Notes under the pieces: model-generated
Database searches by the model: none
The model's input: the letters and a program-made list of their open reading frames with translations, nothing else
What the model was told of the DNA's origin: nothing
Translations under genes and position numbers: made by a program
Shown: positions 60,709 to 64,000 of the stretch, piece by piece
Numbering within the stretch: the first letter of the stretch is position 1
Layout: each line of letters begins with the position of its first letter
Source of the DNA: Actinoplanes subtropicus
GTDB lineage: Bacteria > Actinomycetota > Actinomycetes > Mycobacteriales > Micromonosporaceae
DNA: 64,000 nt
Direction: 5' to 3'
Assembly: GCF_000721705.1 (NCBI RefSeq)
Contig: NZ_JOJL01000009.1
Coordinates: 74,795-138,794, forward strand

Positions 60709-62355
60709 TCAGGCCTGCTGAGCCGACGCGGCCACGTCGGGTTCCGCTGCCGTCCGCGGGGCGGTCTTGCGACGGCGGACGAGCAGGACGGACAGTGCCG
60801 CGCAACCCATGACGGCGATGGGCAGCCACAGCGTGACCCGCATGGCGCCCACGAAACCCTCGTGGAAGACAGCGGTGAAGAAGGCGTTCAGCTGGGCCCG
60901 CGCCTGATCGGGAAGGCCGGCGGGCAGGGCGGGGCCGATCTGTCCGCCCGCGATGTCCTGGCTTCCTGACGATACGTGGCTCAGCCCGTCGAGCACCTGG
61001 GACCGATACTGCGCCGGCAGTTGACCGGCGCTGGCCGTCGCGGCGGTCTTGAGATGGGTGGAGAGCTGCGCCTGCAGCAGGGCGCCCACGGCGGCGGCGC
61101 CGATCACGCCGCCGAGCTGCCGCGTCGTATTGATCATGCCGGAGGCGGCGCCGGCCATCTGCGGCTCGACGTTGCGCATCGCGATCGTCTGCAGTGGGGC
61201 GAAGGTCAGGCCCAGCCCGACGCCGGCGACGATCAACCCGGGCAGCAGGTGCAACCGGCTGGAGCCGACGTGCGAGGACGCGATGAGGACGCCCATGCCG
61301 GTGGAGAACAGCGACAACCCGGCGAACAGGATCCATTTGCCGCCGAACCGGTCGGCGGTCCGCCCGGCCACCGGCGCGATGAACATGGAGATCAGGGACA
61401 TCGGCGCCGTGGTCAGGCCGGCCTGCAGAGCCGAGAGCCCGAGCACCGACTGCAGGTAGATGGTCAGCGGCAGGAACAGGCCGAGCATGCCGAACGCGAT
61501 CGACGCGGCGACGAAGTTCATCACCGAGAAGTTGCGGTCCCGGAAGATCTGGAACGGCACGAGCGGCTCCCCGCTCTGCTGCGTCCATTGATGGACGGCG
61601 AACAGCCCCAGCACCACCACGCCGGCAACGATGATCTCCACGATCGTGATCGGACCCCAGACCTTCCCCCAGTCGTGGGACTGGCCCTCGATGAGCCCGA
61701 ACGTCACGAGGAAGAGCCCGGCGCTGACCAGGAAGGTGCCCGTCCAGTCCAGCCGATGCCGACGCTCCGGACGCAGGTTCGGCATCACGACCGCGGCCAG
61801 GCCCAGGGTCAGCACGCCGACCGGCACGTTCACGAAGAAGATCCAGCGCCAGCCGAAGTCGGTGACCAGCCAGCCACCCAGCACCGGCCCGGCGAGGGTG
61901 GCCACACCCGCGACGGCGCCCCAGATGCCGAACGCGGCGCCGCGCTTGTCCGGCGGGAAGATCGTGGTCAGCACGGAGAGGGTCTGCGGGGTCAGCAGCG
62001 CCCCGCCGACCCCCTGAATCACCCGGAAGATGATGAGCTGAGTCGGGCTCTGAGCGAACCCGCAGGCGGCCGACGCCGCGGTGAAGATGACCAGGCCGAT
62101 GAGGAAGAGCTGTTTGGGCCCGTACAGGTCGCCCAGGCGCCCCGCCGTGATCAGCAGAACGGCATAGGTCAGGATGTACGCATTGATGATCCAGAGCACG
62201 TCCGACAGGGACGCGTTGAGGTGCTCGCTCATCTGCGGGATCGCGATGTTCACGATCGTCGTGTCCAGCAGAATCATGAAGAACCCGAGGCAAAGAGCGA
62301 CGAGAACGACCCAGGGGTTGTACCTGCGCTCCGCGTTGACGCCCGGTGATGTCAT
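60709..62355 (-). CDS. MFS drug efflux pump, DHA2/EmrB type
   Basis: Proton-coupled multidrug exporter of 548 residues with about 14 membrane segments. DHA2 markers are MILLDTTIVNIAIPQMSEHL in TM1, the loop GRLGDLYGPKQ (motif A), RVIQGVGGALLTPQTLS in TM4, and the antiporter motif C (GPVLGGWLV). A large extracytoplasmic loop near the end (SSGSQDIAGGQIGPALPAGL) is also normal. ATG 62355 gives the short cytoplasmic tail expected before TM1; the longer open frame upstream is antisense to the TPR gene. Divergent from the TPR-like gene with a 67-bp gap; no dedicated regulator seen. Confidence 0.93.
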   Translation of the reverse strand: MTSPGVNAERRYNPWVVLVALCLGFFMILLDTTIVNIAIPQMSEHLNASLSDVLWIINAYILTYAVLLITAGRLGDLYGPKQLFLIGLVIFTAASAACGFAQSPTQLIIFRVIQGVGGALLTPQTLSVLTTIFPPDKRGAAFGIWGAVAGVATLAGPVLGGWLVTDFGWRWIFFVNVPVGVLTLGLAAVVMPNLRPERRHRLDWTGTFLVSAGLFLVTFGLIEGQSHDWGKVWGPITIVEIIVAGVVVLGLFAVHQWTQQSGEPLVPFQIFRDRNFSVMNFVAASIAFGMLGLFLPLTIYLQSVLGLSALQAGLTTAPMSLISMFIAPVAGRTADRFGGKWILFAGLSLFSTGMGVLIASSHVGSSRLHLLPGLIVAGVGLGLTFAPLQTIAMRNVEPQMAGAASGMINTTRQLGGVIGAAAVGALLQAQLSTHLKTAATASAGQLPAQYRSQVLDGLSHVSSGSQDIAGGQIGPALPAGLPDQARAQLNAFFTAVFHEGFVGAMRVTLWLPIAVMGCAALSVLLVRRRKTAPRTAAEPDVAASAQQA

Positions 62356-62422
62356 GTCGGCAGCTCTTTTCTGAGATCCTCGTCCGCAAACGCCACCATA
62401 GTTCGATGTCAGCGGGGACGGC

Positions 62423-63073
62423 ATGAGCACGGACGATCGAATCGAGCAGGCCAGGAGGATCTACGAACGCGCGGTGTACGCCGGCGACGGCGCCGCGCTC
62501 ACCGAGGCCGAACGGGCCTTGGACGCGGTGGAGGCCGATGTCGCGCTGGCCCGGGGCCGGATCCGGCACGCGCGGTTCCAGAACGCCCCCGAGCCGGCCG
62601 CCGAGGACCCCACCGAGCTGCCACTGTTCGAGCGCGCCTGGACCCTCTACCGTTCGGCGGGTGACTCGCGCGGCGAGGCCGAGGCGTTGTTCTGGATCGG
62701 CTGCGTCCACCAGTTCATCAGGCGCGACGACGAGACCGCGGTTCCCTACTTCGAGCGGTCCGAACGGCTGGCGTCCGAGGCCGCCGACCAGCGAACCCGA
62801 TCCGAGGCCCTGCGGCACCTGGGCATCGTGGCGCACACGGCCGGCCGGCTCGACGAGGCGCGCCACCTGCTGGAGGAGTCCTCCCGCCTGCGCCGCGCGG
62901 CCGGCGCGCTGCCGGGCGTGGCCTCGAACATGATCGGCCTGGCCTACATCGCCGCCGCCCAGAACCGCCGAACGGACGCGCTCGCCACGCTCGACGAGGC
63001 GCAGAGCATCGCGCGGGAATGCGATGCACACGCCATCCTCCGACACATCGAGCAGGCGCGAACGAGGATCTAG
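62423..63073 (+). CDS. TPR-like protein
   Basis: Cytosolic helical protein of 216 residues with TPR-like repeats: LFERAWTLYRSAGDSRGEAEALFWIGCVHQF, YFERSERLASEAADQRTRSEALRHLGIVAHTAGRLDEARHLLEESSRL, and GLAYIAAAQNRRTDALATLDEAQSIAREC. It is divergent from the DHA2 pump (67-bp gap) and could be linked to it only by position. The ATG at 62423 follows GGGGAC. Confidence 0.8.
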   Translation: MSTDDRIEQARRIYERAVYAGDGAALTEAERALDAVEADVALARGRIRHARFQNAPEPAAEDPTELPLFERAWTLYRSAGDSRGEAEALFWIGCVHQFIRRDDETAVPYFERSERLASEAADQRTRSEALRHLGIVAHTAGRLDEARHLLEESSRLRRAAGALPGVASNMIGLAYIAAAQNRRTDALATLDEAQSIARECDAHAILRHIEQARTRI

Positions 63074-63350
63074 GGGAACCTTACGGTCAACGTCTGCCGC
63101 CGCCCGTCGCACCCTATCCACCGGCCAAACAAAATGGGTTTGCAACAGCGTGCAGATGGAATAGTCTGGGCCCCGCACCGGAAAAACGCAGCGATCGAAA
63201 TGGCGCACCCGCCGGTGAATTGGCGCGCGAGTCGCGGCCGGACCGGTATTCGTCGGCCGCCCTTCCGTGTTTTCGGCGCCTTGCCCGGCGGAGCTCCCCT
63301 CGATGGGACTCGGCCCGGCGGAACTGAGCACGGCAGGGAGGGGCTCTGCG
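63074..63350 (+). other. non-coding stretch before the 15-bp array
   Basis: No gene is supported here. Frames that cross it continue into the tandem array and owe their length to it. Confidence 0.5.
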
Positions 63351-63590
63351 GCGACAGGCGCTGCGGGGACAGGCGCTGCGGCGACAGGCGCTGCGGCGAC
63401 AGGCGCTGCGGCGACAGGCGCTGCCGGGACAGGCGCTGCCGGGACAGGCGCTGCGGCGACAGCCGCTGCCGGGACAGGCGCTGCCGGGACAGGCGCTGCC
63501 GGGACAGGCGCTGCGGCGACAGCCGCTGCCGGGACAGGCGCTGCGGCGACAGCCGCTGCCGGGACAGGCGCTGCGGCGACAGCCGCGTCG
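63351..63590 (+). repeat. 15-bp tandem array, 16 units
   Basis: Sixteen uninterrupted 15-bp units of the form G[C/G]GACAG[G/C]CGCTGC[G/C], from 63351 to 63590. Variation is limited to three positions, and the pair of unit types starting GCGACAGCC and GGGACAGGC recurs with a 30-bp period in the second half, a sign of repeated unequal exchange. Every frame stays open across it because 15 is a multiple of three, creating long artificial open frames. Confidence 0.9.
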
Positions 63591-63840
63591 CTGAATCAGC
63601 CCCCAGCTGCGCCGCCGCTCATGCTCGCGGCGAAACGCTTCCTTCTCCGGAGAATAACGGCGCGACTTGGTGCGATCGCGCATTCCTGCCAACTCGGCCC
63701 TCGTGAATAACCCCAGCTGTCCCACACGAGAATTCTCCCACTTCGGGAAGCGCGATGGTAAGCCCGAACGCTTGTTCGATCATGCCAATCTCGCGTTATA
63801 CCAAAAGAGAGATCCAACCCATTCTCCCGCACCGCAAACA
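63591..63840 (+). other. non-coding stretch between tandem arrays
   Basis: No gene or RNA recognised. It contains a few AT-richer patches (63780-63812), which could hold a promoter for a gene beyond the window, but no clear -35/-10 pair was seen. Confidence 0.4.
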
Positions 63841-63894
63841 GCAACGGCAACGGCAACGGCAATGGCAATGGCAATGGCAATGGCAATGGCAACA
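63841..63894 (+). repeat. hexanucleotide microsatellite
   Basis: Nine consecutive six-base units: three GCAACG, five GCAATG and one GCAACA. The single C/T difference splits the array into two uniform blocks, as produced by slippage after a point mutation. Shortly downstream the phrase AGGCGGCACCCACC occurs twice (from about 63929 and at 63987-64000). Confidence 0.85.
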
Positions 63895-64000
63895 GACCCC
63901 TTATCGCAGAGCGCGACAGGCGGCACCCACCGCAACCAGAGACCCCCGGGCCATGGCAAGCAGACCGACCCACGCCCCACCGCAACAGGCGGCACCCACC

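Noticed and set aside
60527..63331. Minus-strand frame of more than 900 codons covering the efflux pump and the TPR gene
   Set aside because: It overlaps recognised genes in another frame; only its last 60 codons (the GH35 relic) are protein-like.
63114..63725. Minus-strand frame with SACRR/SACPG pentads as a pentapeptide-repeat protein
   Set aside because: The pentads do not follow the A(D/N)LXX pattern and exist only because the 15-bp array is open in all frames.
63780..63995. Small minus-strand frame with alternating Ile-Ala/Val-Ala as a membrane peptide
   Set aside because: The hydrophobic run is a direct translation of the hexanucleotide microsatellite; no ribosome site or family resemblance.

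Overview
The window is very GC-rich, with GTG/TTG starts, ATGA-type start/stop overlaps and several apparently leaderless genes. Its content (F420/flavin LLM enzymes, DUF574 methyltransferase, ROK-controlled sugar ABC operons, TIGR02960-type ECF sigma factor, ClpC-type ATPase) fits a chromosomal segment of a soil actinomycete, most likely Micromonosporaceae (Actinoplanes-like). No rRNA, tRNA, CRISPR array, transposase or phage gene was seen.

Layout. 1-6955: a peptide/opine-type ABC transporter (minus strand), a divergent TetR regulator and a YtcJ-type amidohydrolase; two nearly identical pseudo-palindromes in front of the transporter and the amidohydrolase suggest one regulon. 7037-11877: a DUF1800/DUF1501 export-type pair, a roadblock-like protein and a SulP transporter. 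11878-13107: gene-poor, with a 22-bp repeat family in two opposite-facing arrays. 13108-13908: DUF574 methyltransferase. 14077-20808: ROK repressor (carrying an 11-residue tandem repeat) divergent from a permease-permease-binding protein-GH36 alpha-galactosidase operon whose first gene has a frameshift near its start. 20848-25982: secreted propeller, ferredoxin reductase with divergent Cys-rich regulator, esterase, LLM oxidoreductase. 26012-29656: divergent GH12 and GH3 glycosidases with LacI-type operators. 29687-31921: large KatE catalase. 32901-36392: ECF sigma factor, LLM oxidoreductase, second ROK repressor. 36551-41863: second sugar operon (binding protein, two permeases, GH42 beta-galactosidase). 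42000-47885: MBL hydrolase, HxlR/EthD pair, DUF1684, trypsin-like protease, and a membrane esterase preceded by its catalytically dead paralogue. 47882-51296: two-component system with a small membrane protein and a DMT-like transporter. 51181-54621: membrane protein, LacI regulator, GT87-like protein. 54690-58420: TPR protein facing a short ClpC-type ATPase that lacks the usual middle domain. 58622-63073: hypothetical proteins, decayed O-methyltransferase and GH35 fragments, DHA2 efflux pump and TPR protein. 63074-64000: non-coding, with 15-bp and 6-bp tandem repeats.

How it fits together. The metabolic theme is uptake and hydrolysis of plant hemicellulose and galactosides: GH12 outside the cell, GH3, GH36 and GH42 on products imported by the two ROK-controlled transporters, plus possible scars of GH35 and GH74 enzymes. 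Around this are stress functions (KatE behind a sigma-B-like promoter, ECF sigma factor, ClpC paralogue). Several gene relics, partial duplications and expanding tandem repeats indicate an actively rearranging accessory region. All family assignments are from reading motifs by eye; no database search was made.
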